A DNA stretch of 64,000 nt from positions 1 through 64,000 of the forward strand of contig NZ_JAFFQE010000011.1 in assembly GCF_016919005.1 (NCBI RefSeq). Reading direction: 5' to 3'. This DNA comes from Desulfopila inferna (GTDB lineage: Bacteria; Desulfobacterota; Desulfobulbia; Desulfobulbales; Desulfocapsaceae). The position numbers were made by a program, and so were the translations under genes. The notes below the pieces were generated by a model. It was not told the DNA's origin. It did no database searches and saw only the letters and a program-made list of their open reading frames with translations. How positions within the stretch are numbered: position 1 is the stretch's first letter; the number at the start of each line of letters is the position of its first letter. Positions 44,215 to 54,271 of the stretch are shown here, piece by piece.

Positions 44215-46296
44215 TTACAGAGGAACGCCTCTCTCCAGAAGAAGTGAAACGAAATCGTTTTCATTGAGAATGGCAACGTGGTGTGTCCGGGCCTGATCCA
44301 GCTTCGAGCCCGACCCCGGTCCTGTCACCACATAATCGGTCTCACCCGAAACAGCGGAGGTAGCACGCCCCCCATAACGCTCGACCAGTTCTTTGGCCTG
44401 ATCACGCGTCCAGCGTTCCAGCGAACCGGTGAAGACAAATTTAAGACCCTGCAGAGGTCGCTCCCCGCCTCCACCGGAGTAGAGAGGATTTTCAAGCCGG
44501 AGACCCGCCTCATACATGGCCTGAAGGGCTCTCTGATTTTTTTCCTCGGAAAAAAAAGAGACCACGCTGCGGGCTACCTCGGGCCCCACTTCGTTTATCT
44601 GCTGCAGTTCTTCCGTGCCGGCATTTTTCAAAGCATCCAGATCCTTGAAATGGAACGCCAGCACCTGGGTCATATGCGATCCCAGCAGGGGAATGCCCAG
44701 AGCGTAGATAAATCTCTCCAGGGTGATGCTTTTGGCCTCCTTAATCTCCGCGAGTAGATTTGTCGCGGATTTATCCGCATATCCGGGCAGCTGTAAAAGA
44801 TCATCTTTGGAGAGCATGTAAAGATCAGGAAGACTCTTCACAAAACCCATATCCACCAGTTGCCTAGCCCTTTTCCCGCCAAGCCCTTCGATATCCAGAG
44901 CTTGTCGTGAAGCAAAATGCTGCAAACGCTCCTTTAACTGGGCCGGACAGTCGACATTGGTGCAGCGCACATTTTTCCTGTCCCTGGAGATGAACACCTC
45001 TCCGCCACAGGCCGGGCAGTGCTCCGGCATGGTAAAACGCTTCTGCGAATTGTCCCGCTGCTCTTTCAGGGATCTAACCACATAGGGGATAACATCGCCT
45101 GCTCGCTCCACCTCCACAGTATCGCCGATGCGGATATCTTTTTCCTCTACCTGACTCAAGTTATGCAATGAAGCCCGGGAAACCTCGACGCCGCCGATAT
45201 TTACGGGATCGAGCAGGGCCACCGGGGTCAGCGCTCCGGTTCGTCCCACATTGACAATTATATCCCTGACCCTGGTGGTATCGCGGCGGGGTTCGAATTT
45301 GTAGGCTATTGCCCAGCGTGGATCGCGGGAGCGCGCGCCAAGCTTGCTGCGGTCTTCAAGATCATTGACTTTGACTACCATACCGTCGATCTCGAAATTC
45401 ATGTCGTCCCGTGCCCTGACCAGCTGGTCATAATGTTCCAGAGCCTCATCGACGCCGGCAACCAGATACTGCATTTGCCGATTGACCGGCAAACCCCATT
45501 CCAACATGATCTGCAGGGTCTCCCAATGTGTCTTCAGGCTTCTTCCCTCGTACTCCGGCAGCTCATAGAGAAACAGATGCAGGGGCCGTTGCTTGGTGAT
45601 TCTGGGATCGAGCTGTCGTACCGATCCGGCCGCGGCATTGCGGGGATTGGCAAAGGGTCGGCTGCCCTCCTGCTCGCGGCGGCGATTGAGTGTGTTGAAT
45701 TCATCGATGCGCATGTAGATTTCACCACGGATCACCAGACGGGACGGCATCTTTTCGTCCTGCCTTTTCAGCAGAGACAGCGGCACCTCGCCGATGGTCC
45801 TGACATTTGCGGTAACATCCTCGCCTCTCTCGCCGTCACCCCTGGTGGCTGCAAGTACCAGCCTGCCGTCCTCGTAGACCAGCTCGATGGACAGGCCGTC
45901 ATATTTGGGTTCGACAACATATTCCACCTTGTCCAGACCAAGCTGCCTGCGGCAGGTCCGGGCAAAATCGCGCACTCCGGCCTCATTATATACGGCCTTC
46001 AGACTCATCATCGGCGTAGTGTGACGCACGGTGCCGAGTTCTTGCATGGGCTCCCCGGCCACCTTCTGTGTAGGGGAATCCGGTACAACCAGGTCCCATT
46101 GCTGCTCCAGATCGTTGAGAACCTGAAAGAGCTCATCATATTTCCTGTCCGAGATTACCGGTTCATTAAGCACATAGTAGCGGTAATCATGGAAGCGTAT
46201 CGCTTCACGCAGCTTCTCCACCGCCTCGCCGGCTTCCTCTTTGCTTGCGATTTTTTCCGGCCGTACCTTGGGGGTGTGGTTCTGTTTATCGCTCAT
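44215..46296 (-). CDS. ligA: NAD-dependent DNA ligase
   Basis: Replicative nick-sealing enzyme, 693 aa. Domains in order: Ia (residues 25-75), adenylation domain with nucleophile Lys131 in KYDG, OB fold, zinc finger (CPACGGEVFISRDRKNVRC, then NVDCPAQ), helix-hairpin-helix repeats (450-580) and a C-terminal BRCT domain (GLKFVFTGSLERWTRDQ, ending near 690). AAAGG precedes the ATG. It lies 3 bp behind polX in one reverse operon, a pairing that fits DNA repair. Confidence 0.96.
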   Translation of the reverse strand: MSDKQNHTPKVRPEKIASKEEAGEAVEKLREAIRFHDYRYYVLNEPVISDRKYDELFQVLNDLEQQWDLVVPDSPTQKVAGEPMQELGTVRHTTPMMSLKAVYNEAGVRDFARTCRRQLGLDKVEYVVEPKYDGLSIELVYEDGRLVLAATRGDGERGEDVTANVRTIGEVPLSLLKRQDEKMPSRLVIRGEIYMRIDEFNTLNRRREQEGSRPFANPRNAAAGSVRQLDPRITKQRPLHLFLYELPEYEGRSLKTHWETLQIMLEWGLPVNRQMQYLVAGVDEALEHYDQLVRARDDMNFEIDGMVVKVNDLEDRSKLGARSRDPRWAIAYKFEPRRDTTRVRDIIVNVGRTGALTPVALLDPVNIGGVEVSRASLHNLSQVEEKDIRIGDTVEVERAGDVIPYVVRSLKEQRDNSQKRFTMPEHCPACGGEVFISRDRKNVRCTNVDCPAQLKERLQHFASRQALDIEGLGGKRARQLVDMGFVKSLPDLYMLSKDDLLQLPGYADKSATNLLAEIKEAKSITLERFIYALGIPLLGSHMTQVLAFHFKDLDALKNAGTEELQQINEVGPEVARSVVSFFSEEKNQRALQAMYEAGLRLENPLYSGGGGERPLQGLKFVFTGSLERWTRDQAKELVERYGGRATSAVSGETDYVVTGPGSGSKLDQARTHHVAILNENDFVSLLLERGVPL

Positions 46297-46299
46297 GGC

Positions 46300-48021
46300 T
46301 TACCTTTTTAAAAGCTTACGCAATCCGGTAAGGCTCCTGGTATTGATCACATCGGCGGAAGAGAGCCAGCCGCGCCGGGCCTGGCCCACACCAAAACGAA
46401 TCCAGTCCAGGTTTTTCGACCAGTGGGCATCGGTGGAGATCGATATGAGCACCCCGATCTCCCGGGCTCTTTTGAGGTGCACATCACGAAGGTCCATCCT
46501 ATCAGGCTGGGAGTTAAGTTCCAGAAAGCAGCCCCGTTCCTTAGCACCTTCCATGATCCGCTCCATGTCGAGATCATAGGCTTCGCGGCTCTGAATAAGA
46601 CGGCCGCTGGGGTGACCCAGTACGTTGAAAAGGGGGTTGTCCATGGCTTTGAGGATGCGTTCGGTCTGTTCCTTCGCCGAGAGTTTGAAATATGAGTGCA
46701 CGGAGCAGACACGAATATCAAGCCGCTTCAATACGCGGTCGGGCAGATCCAGGGAACCGTCCTTGAGAATGTCCACTTCGATGCCTTTCAGCAGGGTCAG
46801 GCCTTTGAGGCTGTCGTTGAGCCTGTCGATGGCATCGATCTGTTTGAGCAGCCGGTCTTCATCCAGACCCTTGGCGACACTGACCTGCTGGGAATGATCG
46901 GTTACAGCCAGATAGGAGTAGCCGCGCTCCTGCGCAGCCTGCGCCATTTCTTCCAGAGTATCACGGCCATCCGTCTCGTCGGTGTGGGTATGCAGATCAC
47001 CCTGCAAATCCTCGATCCGGATCAATTCGGGCAATGTACCCTGCTGCGCTTCCCTGATCTCACCCCGATCCTCGCGCAGCTCCGGCTCGATATAGGGCAG
47101 GCCGACGGTCTCATAGACCTCCTCCTCCGTGCGGCCCGCGATGCGCTTGTCATTCTTGAAAACCCCATATTCATTGATCTTGTAACCTTTGTTCAGGCCT
47201 ATTTTGCGAATTGCGATGTTGTGCGGTTTCGATCCGGTAAAATAGTGCAGAGCCGCGCCGTAGCTGACCTCGGGCACCACGCGCAAATCCACCTGCAGGC
47301 CGGAGCGCAGAATCACCGTCGAACGGGTCTTTCCCTGGGAGACAACCTTACGCACGTCATCGTAGCCGGTAAAATCGTTCATGACGTTAGAACCTTTTTT
47401 GCAGGTCACCAGAATGTCCAGATCACCCACGGTCTCCTGACGACGGCGGTAGCTTCCCGCCGGAACGACCTTCTTGACACCCTTGGATTTCAACAGATAC
47501 CTGCACAATGGCTCGGCATATTCCTCGGCCTTTATCAGCAAGGAGCGGCCTTCGCCTTCCTTCCTGCCCCGGTTGACTTCCTCGAGAATATTCGCCTCGA
47601 CCTTGGCCCCAAAATTTCGAAGTTCACGTATTCTGCCGGATTCGGCAGCTTTCTTCAAACCCTCCAGATTCTTGATGCCCAGCTCCTTGTAAAGAGCTGC
47701 GGCCTTTTTAGGACCAACCCCGGAAAGCCGCATTATATCCTTCAATCCGGGAGGCAGACGGGATTCCAGCTCCTTCAGCATAGGCAGGCTTCCGGTCTCC
47801 ACGATGATCTCGATTTTATGAGCAAGATCACGACCGATACCGGGAATCTCGGTAAGGTCATGGCCCTGGGCAATCCTGTCGACCACGCTGCCGGAAAGAC
47901 TTGAAATTGTCCGGGCGGCGCCACGATAGGCCCGAATCCTGAACGGATTGGCTCCATCAATCTCCAGGAAGGCAGCCACATCATAAAAGATATTTGCGAT
48001 TTCACTGTTGTGGATCGGCAT
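46300..48021 (-). CDS. polX: PolX-type DNA polymerase/3'-5' exonuclease
   Basis: Family X DNA repair polymerase, 573 aa. The N-terminal polymerase half has an HhH region (IPGIGRDLAHKIEI, MRLSGVGPKKAAALYKELGI) and the catalytic aspartates in GSYRRRQETVGDLDILVTC. The C-terminal PHP domain carries the metal motif GDLHTHTDETDG, with VTDHSQQ and later LELNSQPDRMD and STDAHW. All PHP metal residues look intact, so exonuclease activity is expected. The ATG at 48021 has GAAGGA eight bases upstream; an upstream start at 48051 would extend by ten residues only. Confidence 0.95.
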   Translation of the reverse strand: MPIHNSEIANIFYDVAAFLEIDGANPFRIRAYRGAARTISSLSGSVVDRIAQGHDLTEIPGIGRDLAHKIEIIVETGSLPMLKELESRLPPGLKDIMRLSGVGPKKAAALYKELGIKNLEGLKKAAESGRIRELRNFGAKVEANILEEVNRGRKEGEGRSLLIKAEEYAEPLCRYLLKSKGVKKVVPAGSYRRRQETVGDLDILVTCKKGSNVMNDFTGYDDVRKVVSQGKTRSTVILRSGLQVDLRVVPEVSYGAALHYFTGSKPHNIAIRKIGLNKGYKINEYGVFKNDKRIAGRTEEEVYETVGLPYIEPELREDRGEIREAQQGTLPELIRIEDLQGDLHTHTDETDGRDTLEEMAQAAQERGYSYLAVTDHSQQVSVAKGLDEDRLLKQIDAIDRLNDSLKGLTLLKGIEVDILKDGSLDLPDRVLKRLDIRVCSVHSYFKLSAKEQTERILKAMDNPLFNVLGHPSGRLIQSREAYDLDMERIMEGAKERGCFLELNSQPDRMDLRDVHLKRAREIGVLISISTDAHWSKNLDWIRFGVGQARRGWLSSADVINTRSLTGLRKLLKR

Positions 48022-48487
48022 GAATACATTCCTTCGCATTAATGACGACAACTTGAATTTTCTTATCTCTTACATTATGCATCATGCAACAGGATGCCAG
48101 GCGCTACATCCAGGCACTCAGGCATGAATTCTTTCCAGGAAGAAAGGGCACTGATTGGTCAAAAGACCGGAAATGAAAATTTGGGTTCATCAGACTCGAG
48201 CGCACTTTTTGCTAAAGTACCCAATCATCAGGACGGCTGTGAGCAAAAACGTTGGCGTTCCTTGCGTCAGCACCAACCTAATGGATGCCGCAATCAAATT
48301 TTGAAAGGGCAGGTTGGCGGTGAGCCTGGCGAACCCCAACAATAAAGCTTCTTGGTAACGTCATCGATAAATTGCTATTTTAGACATTTTTCTTGAATAG
48401 TAGAGCAAAAGTAGGCTAAATCCGCAAGAACCGAAATTTGCCCCCGGCGTGGATACCAGGGACAAATTATAGTTGTAATAGAGGGGA
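48022..48487. other. 466-bp gap between polX and prfB
   Basis: Holds the promoter of polX-ligA at its left end and the 3' region of prfB at its right end. I find no tRNA, no family-like open frame and no clear terminator. Confidence 0.35.
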
Positions 48488-49598
48488 TTACCGTGCCCAA
48501 AGAAGAAAGGCCTTGATAAACTCGTCGAGACCGCCGTTCAGCACGGCATCAACGTTGCCGCTCTCATACTGGGTGCGATGGTCTTTGATCAGTTGATATG
48601 GCTGCAAGACGTAGGAGCGGATCTGGCTGCCCCAGCCGATCTCCATCTTATCGCCATGGATTCCATCCTGCTCCGCCCGCTGACGCAGTTTCTCCTGCTC
48701 ATACAATCTGGCCGCCAGCATTTTCATGGCCATGTCCTTGTTGCGGTGCTGGGAGCGCTCGTTCTGGCACTGTACCACGATACCGGAGGGCAGATGGGTA
48801 ATGCGAATAGCGGAGTCGGTTTTGTTGACATGCTGCCCCCCTGCTCCACTGGCGCGATAGGTATCGATGCGCAGATCCTTATCTGAGATATCAACCTTGA
48901 CGGTCTCGTCGAGTTCGGGCATCACCATGACAGAGGCAAAGGAGGTATGCCTGCGTCCGCTGGCATCAAAGGGGGAGATGCGCACCAGGCGATGAATCCC
49001 GACCTCGGAACGCAGATAGCCGTAGGCGTGGCGCCCTTTTACCATGATGGTCACGCTCTTGGTGCCCGCTTCATCACCCGGCAGCAGATCAAGTATATCG
49101 GTTTTAAAACCTTTATTTTCCGCCCAGCGCAGATACATGCGCATCAGGATGCCTACCCAGTCCTGAGCCTCTGTGCCGCCGGCACCTGCATGAATGGCAA
49201 TTATGGCATTATTGACATCATGCTCTCCGCTGAACATGCACTCGAGTTCGGCAACAGCGATAGTATCTTCCAGAAACACCAGGTTTTCCGCAACTTCATT
49301 TTCGGTATCCCGGTCATCTTCCTCGACCGCCATTTCCAACAGGATATCGGTCTCCTCGAGTTCCGACCATTTCTTTTCCCAGGTCCGGATAATATCCTGC
49401 AGCATCCCGTGTTCTTTCTGAACCCTTTTCGCAACATCCGCATCGTTCCAAAAATCCGGGGCAAGAGTCTGCTGCTCAAGCCGTTCCAGTTCTTCTTTTC
49501 TGTTTTCTAAGTCAAAGATGCTCCTTCAGGGCAAGCATTCTTCCTTTCAACTCGTTAATTCGCTGTTTCGAGACGGCGGCTCCGGTATCTGTCGACAT
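48488..49598 (-). CDS. prfB: peptide chain release factor 2, with programmed +1 frameshift
   Basis: Terminates translation at UGA and UAA. Start ATG at 49598 with AAGGA seven bases upstream. The first 28 codons (MSTDTGAAVSKQ to LKEHL) end at an in-frame TGA (49514-49512). Skipping one T lets the frame continue DLENRKEELERLEQQTLAPDFW to the stop at 48488, 369 aa in all. The recognition tripeptide SPF (RISPFDASG) and the peptidyl-hydrolysis GGQ (SGAGGQHVNKTDS) are present. It is the third gene of corC-lnt-prfB, separated from lnt by 257 bp. Confidence 0.96.
49511..49526 (-). promoter_or_regulatory. prfB autoregulatory frameshift site
   Basis: On the reverse strand the order is AAGGAG, CAT, CTT, TGA, C. 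This is the classic RF2 site: an internal Shine-Dalgarno three bases before CTT-TGA-C. Low RF2 favours slippage of tRNA-Leu at CTT and so restores RF2. Confidence 0.95.
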
Positions 49599-49855
49599 AG
49601 TAGTATCCTTTTTCATGCTTCTATCTTAGCTGTCAGCCTTTTTGAAAAATGCCTGACCGTTACTTTTTTGGATGTTGGCCTATTTACCACACAGGCCGGC
49701 ATTTAAGTATAATTTTTTGGTTTTCATTAGCCGAAAAAACGATTTTCAATGTGTTATTTGCAACCCTCCATACTGTAAGGATGCAATGGTAATCCTGCAC
49801 AAATTATTTCTCTGGCTCCAGTGGAGCTGAAACCATGCCTATATTCGGACAAAAC

Positions 49856-51418
49856 CTAGCCCAACTGAGGACTTCTGCGCTTCCGCAATAACAACAGAAC
49901 CACGAGAGCTGCGGTGAAGATTGCGCAAAAAGGGGCAAAAAGATATCCATAGCGGTTGAAAAAGGAGAGTTTCTCCAGCAGGACAACCTCACTGTTTTGA
50001 GCCCAGGGAATAAAGATATCGGAAGAACTCCGCACACGACCAATGGGGTCGACAAATCCGGAAATTCCGGTATTAGCGGCACGGACCAGACTGCGCCGCG
50101 TCTCCACGGCCCGCAGCACGCTCATGGCCATACTCTGCGAGGGTGCGCTGGACCTGCCATACCAGGCATCGTTGGTCAGATTCACCAGTACATTGGCACC
50201 GGCATTGGCCCACTGCCGGGCAATATCAGGGAAAATCGACTCAAAACAGATCAAGACACCGGCCTCGATGGTGCCCGAGGAGAGCGGCCGTGTCACCTGA
50301 CCGGCACTGAAATCGCCGACCGCCTCGACCAGGGGCGCCAGAAAGGGCAGAAGCCTGCGCATGGGCACATATTCGCCGAAGGGCACCAGATGTGACTTGA
50401 AATACCGGTCCTTCAATTCTCCGGCGGGTGTCAGCAGAAAAGCACTGTTATAGAAATCTATGTCCCTTTCCTCGACATCGACCACCTCGAACCAGGGAGA
50501 GCCGACCAGCAGTGTCGTCCCTTCCTCCGCGGTGAAAAGCCGGAGCTCCTCTATCAATGGGCTGCGCATCGGGAAAAACGGCAGTGCCGTCTCCGGCCAG
50601 ACCACCAGCTGAGGCCGCGGGGTCTGCCGCAGCAGTTTTTCGGTGTGGTGCAGATAGGTGGCTATGGTGCGCTGCTGTTCTTCGGGAGCCCATTTCCTGC
50701 TCTGATCGATGTTGCCCTGCACCACGCCGATTACAGCACTGTCGCCTCCGGCAATCTTCTGCTCGAGCTGGCCGATACGAAAATGGCCATAGAGAACGAC
50801 CGCCGTGCACAACAGAAACACTGCGGCCATATGAAGCGGCCATCCCCTGCTCTTGCCTTGCCGCAGGAGGAAAAAGAGCAAACCGCTGCACAGCACCAGG
50901 GTAAAGGTGAGGAAATGATGACCAAATAGATCGGCCGTCTGAGCCAGCAGAGGAACCTGCCACATGCCATAGCCCAGGTCCATCCAGGGAAAACCGCTGA
51001 ACAGTATGGAGCGCAGCCAGTCCAGACCGACCCAGACGAAAGGCAGCAGCCACAGAGCCGTTCCGCCGCCCCAGCGCTGCAGCAAACTGCCGGCAATGGC
51101 AACAAAAGCGGCAACATACAATGCCATATACACGGCAAGAAGGATAAGAGCCGGATAGGAAAAGAACCAGGGAAGATGGCCGTAGCGTTCAAGAACGATG
51201 ACGATCCAGTAGAGCTGGAAAATGAAATGAAGAAACCCTGCCAGCAGACCGAAGGAAAAGCGTTTCCAGGGTGAGCGCTCCAGCGTCAGCAAAAACAGCG
51301 GCACCAGCGCTATCGGCAACACCGGCCAGAATTCTCCGCCGCCGGGCAGCCCAAGCCAGAGGAGAATGGCAAAACAGCATGAGACCAAAATAACCAGCGG
51401 GGCCGGAAGGTTTCTCAT
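49856..51418 (-). CDS. lnt: apolipoprotein N-acyltransferase
   Basis: Adds the third acyl chain to lipoproteins in the inner membrane. 520 aa: N-terminal helices to about residue 215, then a nitrilase-like periplasmic domain. The catalytic triad is Glu276 (WPETALP), Lys341 (YFKSHLVPFGEY) and Cys391 (ICFESIFP). A C-terminal helix anchors the domain. Its start overlaps the corC stop by 4 bp (ATGA), so the two are coupled. The many lipoproteins in this window (LemA, DUF3750, adaptor) would be its substrates. Confidence 0.96.
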   Translation of the reverse strand: MRNLPAPLVILVSCCFAILLWLGLPGGGEFWPVLPIALVPLFLLTLERSPWKRFSFGLLAGFLHFIFQLYWIVIVLERYGHLPWFFSYPALILLAVYMALYVAAFVAIAGSLLQRWGGGTALWLLPFVWVGLDWLRSILFSGFPWMDLGYGMWQVPLLAQTADLFGHHFLTFTLVLCSGLLFFLLRQGKSRGWPLHMAAVFLLCTAVVLYGHFRIGQLEQKIAGGDSAVIGVVQGNIDQSRKWAPEEQQRTIATYLHHTEKLLRQTPRPQLVVWPETALPFFPMRSPLIEELRLFTAEEGTTLLVGSPWFEVVDVEERDIDFYNSAFLLTPAGELKDRYFKSHLVPFGEYVPMRRLLPFLAPLVEAVGDFSAGQVTRPLSSGTIEAGVLICFESIFPDIARQWANAGANVLVNLTNDAWYGRSSAPSQSMAMSVLRAVETRRSLVRAANTGISGFVDPIGRVRSSSDIFIPWAQNSEVVLLEKLSFFNRYGYLFAPFCAIFTAALVVLLLLRKRRSPQLG

Positions 51419-52305
51419 TCCTGCTGCTCTCCCTTCATCCGGCTGACTTCCACGATTTTCACATTACGGCGGCTTGCACTTTTGATGGTGAACTTGAGAT
51501 CGCCGAGCACAACGAAGTCCCCTGTACGTCCTATCCGCCCGAGGCTATGAATAACCAGACCGCCTACCGACTCATACGGCCCCTCGGGCAGCTCCGTCTG
51601 AAACTGCTCTTCGACCTCTTCGATATCGATCTTTGCCTGGACGCGGATCGTGTCGTCATCGATTACCTCAAGTTCGAACTCTTCGATATCATATTCATCG
51701 TCGATCTCTCCGACTATCTCTTCCAAAACGTCTTCAAGGGTTATGAGACCGCGGACCGCGCCAAACTCATCGGTGACCAGAGCCATGTGGGTCTTGCGCT
51801 TCTGAAACTCCTTGAGGAGGTCGACAATATGTTTTTTCTCTCCGACAAACTCAGCCGGTTTAAGGTATTCCGTAATGTTGAAGTCATCTTTCCGCGGATT
51901 CGTGCAGATTCTGAGGAGATCCTTGGCATGGAGTATACCGATGATTCTATCGGTATTATCCTGATAGATCGGTATCCGGGTAAAACCTTCTTCGATAACG
52001 GTTGCGGCCATGTCGGCAATCGAGGTGGAAACCTCCAGACTGACCATCTCGGCTGCGGGAGTCATGATTTCCACGGCCAGGGTATCGCGAAAATCAAAAA
52101 TGGAGGAAATCATTTTCTCTTCCAGGCTGGTGATCAAGCCCTGTTCTTCTCCGTCTTCGAGAAGCTCCTGGATTTCGAGTTCAAGCGCCTCCTTGGTATC
52201 CGGCGATCTGCCATAGGGAATAAGCTCGATGATCCGCTTTATAATACTTTTTTTCGATGGGGGTTCGGATGATTCGGAAGGAGGGTCTGTTTCTTTTTCA
52301 GTCAT
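51415..52305 (-). CDS. corC: CorC/HlyC-type CBS-domain protein
   Basis: 296-aa cytoplasmic protein, without the membrane DUF21 part of longer relatives. Two CBS domains (about 85-205: VEIMTPAAEMVSLEVSTSI, FTRIPIYQDNTDRIIGILHAKDLL, MALVTDEFGAVRGLITLEDVLEEIVGEI) are followed by a CorC_HlyC domain (residues 215-290, YESVGGLVIHSLGRIGRTGDFVVLG). CorC proteins are tied to Mg2+/Co2+ efflux and membrane integrity. Position immediately upstream of lnt is conserved in many Gram-negatives. The first ATG is used; AAAGGTGAG lies rather far upstream. Confidence 0.93.
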   Translation of the reverse strand: MTEKETDPPSESSEPPSKKSIIKRIIELIPYGRSPDTKEALELEIQELLEDGEEQGLITSLEEKMISSIFDFRDTLAVEIMTPAAEMVSLEVSTSIADMAATVIEEGFTRIPIYQDNTDRIIGILHAKDLLRICTNPRKDDFNITEYLKPAEFVGEKKHIVDLLKEFQKRKTHMALVTDEFGAVRGLITLEDVLEEIVGEIDDEYDIEEFELEVIDDDTIRVQAKIDIEEVEEQFQTELPEGPYESVGGLVIHSLGRIGRTGDFVVLGDLKFTIKSASRRNVKIVEVSRMKGEQQE

Positions 52306-52837
52306 CGTGTAACTGCGCTCACCTTTGCAGTAGGAAACTGCTTTGTTAAGTCTTGTATTGTTTGCTTCTGATCCGGCAAAGCCGGGGCTTCTTGTGCAAT
52401 ACCTTCAAGCTCTATGATTGAGCTGAGGAATTGTCTAATAACATCATTTCTTTCAAAAAGATTGCACTGCATACTAATATAGTCTGATATAGCTCTCTAC
52501 TTTAAGATCATTTTCGATATTTTGCAAGGATAGGAGGAATCCTGCGGTAAAATTCGGCCTTGCCTCCATTATTTTTTCCTGACAGATATCCCCCGAGTTG
52601 GAGCAGAAAGAACGCTTTTCCCTCCCCTAACTGTTCACGATTATCACCTATTTCCAGAAGCATAAGGCTACAGCAATATTTTTCCTTTAATAATTGCCGC
52701 TGTATGACTATAGTAGTGGAGTTTTCATCATCACTGTTTTTCAGCATCACTGTTATTGGGCGGTAACAGCCTACTGCAACCCATGCATGCGCCTGCAATC
52801 CAAAATATTAGAAAACATAGAAGAGACGAGGAAGGAT
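52306..52837. other. 532-bp gap between corC and the carboxylase genes
   Basis: Divergent promoters must lie here. A reverse open frame at 52508-52798 is considered and not accepted. The in-frame extension of the carboxylase upstream of 52838 is discussed with that gene. No RNA element is recognised. Confidence 0.35.
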
Positions 52838-54241
52838 TTGGAAGATAAGGTTCTTATAGCTAATCGGGGTGAAATTGCCATCAGGATAATGAATGCCTGT
52901 AAGGATCTCGGCCTTGATTATGCTGTTATATATACGGATGCAGACAAGGATTCGGAACATGTCTGCCGGAACATTACCAGCGGTGCCGGACAAAATGCCT
53001 GGCGGGTGACGAGCTACACCGAACCCAATGATATTTTTGCCGTGGCTGATTATACGGGCTGTACGGCTATACATCCCGGCTACGGCTTTTTTTCCGAGGA
53101 TTTTCATTTTGCCCGCCGGGCGACGATCCGCGACCGTGCCCTTACCTTCATCGGGCCCAGCTGGAATGTCATCCGCGATCTTGGCGATAAGATCAACACC
53201 AAACGCGTTGCCAATCAGCTCAACATCCCGACAATCCCCGGCACCGACGCGCCGATCTACAACGAAATGGAGGCTGAAGAAATTGCTCAGCACCTCCTTG
53301 AGGATCAGGCAGCGCAGGGTATTGCCAACCCTTCCATCCTCATCAAGGCCGCAGCAGGCGGCGGCGGCATGGGCATCGAAGAGGTTTCGGAGATTGAGCA
53401 GTTCCGCAGAGTCTACAGGCAACTACAGAATTATGCCAAGAGGCAGTTCGGCGACGGCGGCGTGCTGATCGAACAGTGTCTGCGCGACTACAATCACCTC
53501 GAGGTACAGCTTCTCTGTTCCCGACACGGGGAAAGAATCCATTTCAGCTCAAGAAACTGTACGATTCAATCCACCGGCCGGCAGAAACGTGTCGAGGCTG
53601 CTCCCGGCTTTCATTCCTCCTGTTTCGATTACGATTTTGATGAGGCAACGGTGCTCCGGCAGATTGAAGAATACTCTCTCAAACTGGCGGAATATGTCAA
53701 CTACGACAATGTCGGCACCTGGGAGTGGATTGTCTCCAGATCGGGGAAGCCCTATCTTCTTGAAGTAAACACCCGGATCCAGGTGGAAAACGACATATCG
53801 GCACGTATCAGTTATCTGAACGGCTCTCATCCCAACCTGATACGGGAACAGATACGCCTGGCCCTAGGCGAAAAAATGGGCTACACCCAGGAAGATGTCG
53901 CCTTCAGCGGAGCGGCAATCGAGCTTCGTATCGTCGCCGAAGATACCAGACGCGGATTCGCTCCCTGGATCGGTACAATCTCCAGATTCAAAATTCCGCA
54001 ATATGAGTGGTCGGCGGTCTACACCCATGTACCCTTCGACAGGCCCTACACCATTCCAAGTGACTATGATCCCAACCTGGCTTTGGCCCTGGTATGGGGA
54101 GACAGTGTCGATGAGGCCAAAAAAAGAGCGGCTAAACTGCTCAAAGAGACCGATATTCGCGGCAAGGATTCCAGCGGAGGAAAGATTGTCACTAACCTTG
54201 CCTACCTCAAAGACAACCTGGATCGACTGTTAACTTTCTGA
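52838..54241 (+). CDS. divergent biotin carboxylase (AccC-like)
   Basis: ATP-grasp biotin carboxylase, 467 aa, related to AccC (about 450). Seen: N-terminal EDKVLIANRGEIAIRIM, the glycine-rich ATP lid LIKAAAGGGGMGIEEV, HLEVQLL, and EVNTRIQVENDISARI. The last motif is EMNTRxQVEH in AccC, so the His is Asn here, and the region equivalent to RRHQK reads STGRQKR. Other catalytic positions (NTR, QVE, LRIVAED arginine) are kept. I chose the TTG at 52838 because GAGG lies six bases upstream and the protein then starts like other AccC; an ATG at 52787 would add 17 residues. The AccA-AccD fusion follows after 30 bp. No biotin carrier gene is near. Confidence 0.85.
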   Translation: MEDKVLIANRGEIAIRIMNACKDLGLDYAVIYTDADKDSEHVCRNITSGAGQNAWRVTSYTEPNDIFAVADYTGCTAIHPGYGFFSEDFHFARRATIRDRALTFIGPSWNVIRDLGDKINTKRVANQLNIPTIPGTDAPIYNEMEAEEIAQHLLEDQAAQGIANPSILIKAAAGGGGMGIEEVSEIEQFRRVYRQLQNYAKRQFGDGGVLIEQCLRDYNHLEVQLLCSRHGERIHFSSRNCTIQSTGRQKRVEAAPGFHSSCFDYDFDEATVLRQIEEYSLKLAEYVNYDNVGTWEWIVSRSGKPYLLEVNTRIQVENDISARISYLNGSHPNLIREQIRLALGEKMGYTQEDVAFSGAAIELRIVAEDTRRGFAPWIGTISRFKIPQYEWSAVYTHVPFDRPYTIPSDYDPNLALALVWGDSVDEAKKRAAKLLKETDIRGKDSSGGKIVTNLAYLKDNLDRLLTF

Positions 54242-54271
54242 AAAGCTTCCAAACATCGAGATATAGCTATA

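Noticed and set aside
45433-46311. Long forward open frame of 292 codons
   Set aside because: It is wholly antisense to ligA, which has all its family motifs; no family resemblance of its own.
46696-47904. Forward open frame of 402 codons
   Set aside because: Antisense to polX; product of codon bias, with no recognisable domain.
52508-52798. Reverse frame of 96 codons with SLMLLEIGDNREQL, faintly like a degenerate GGDEF domain
   Set aside because: Too short and too weak a resemblance; could be a chance frame opposite the carboxylase leader. A profile search would decide.
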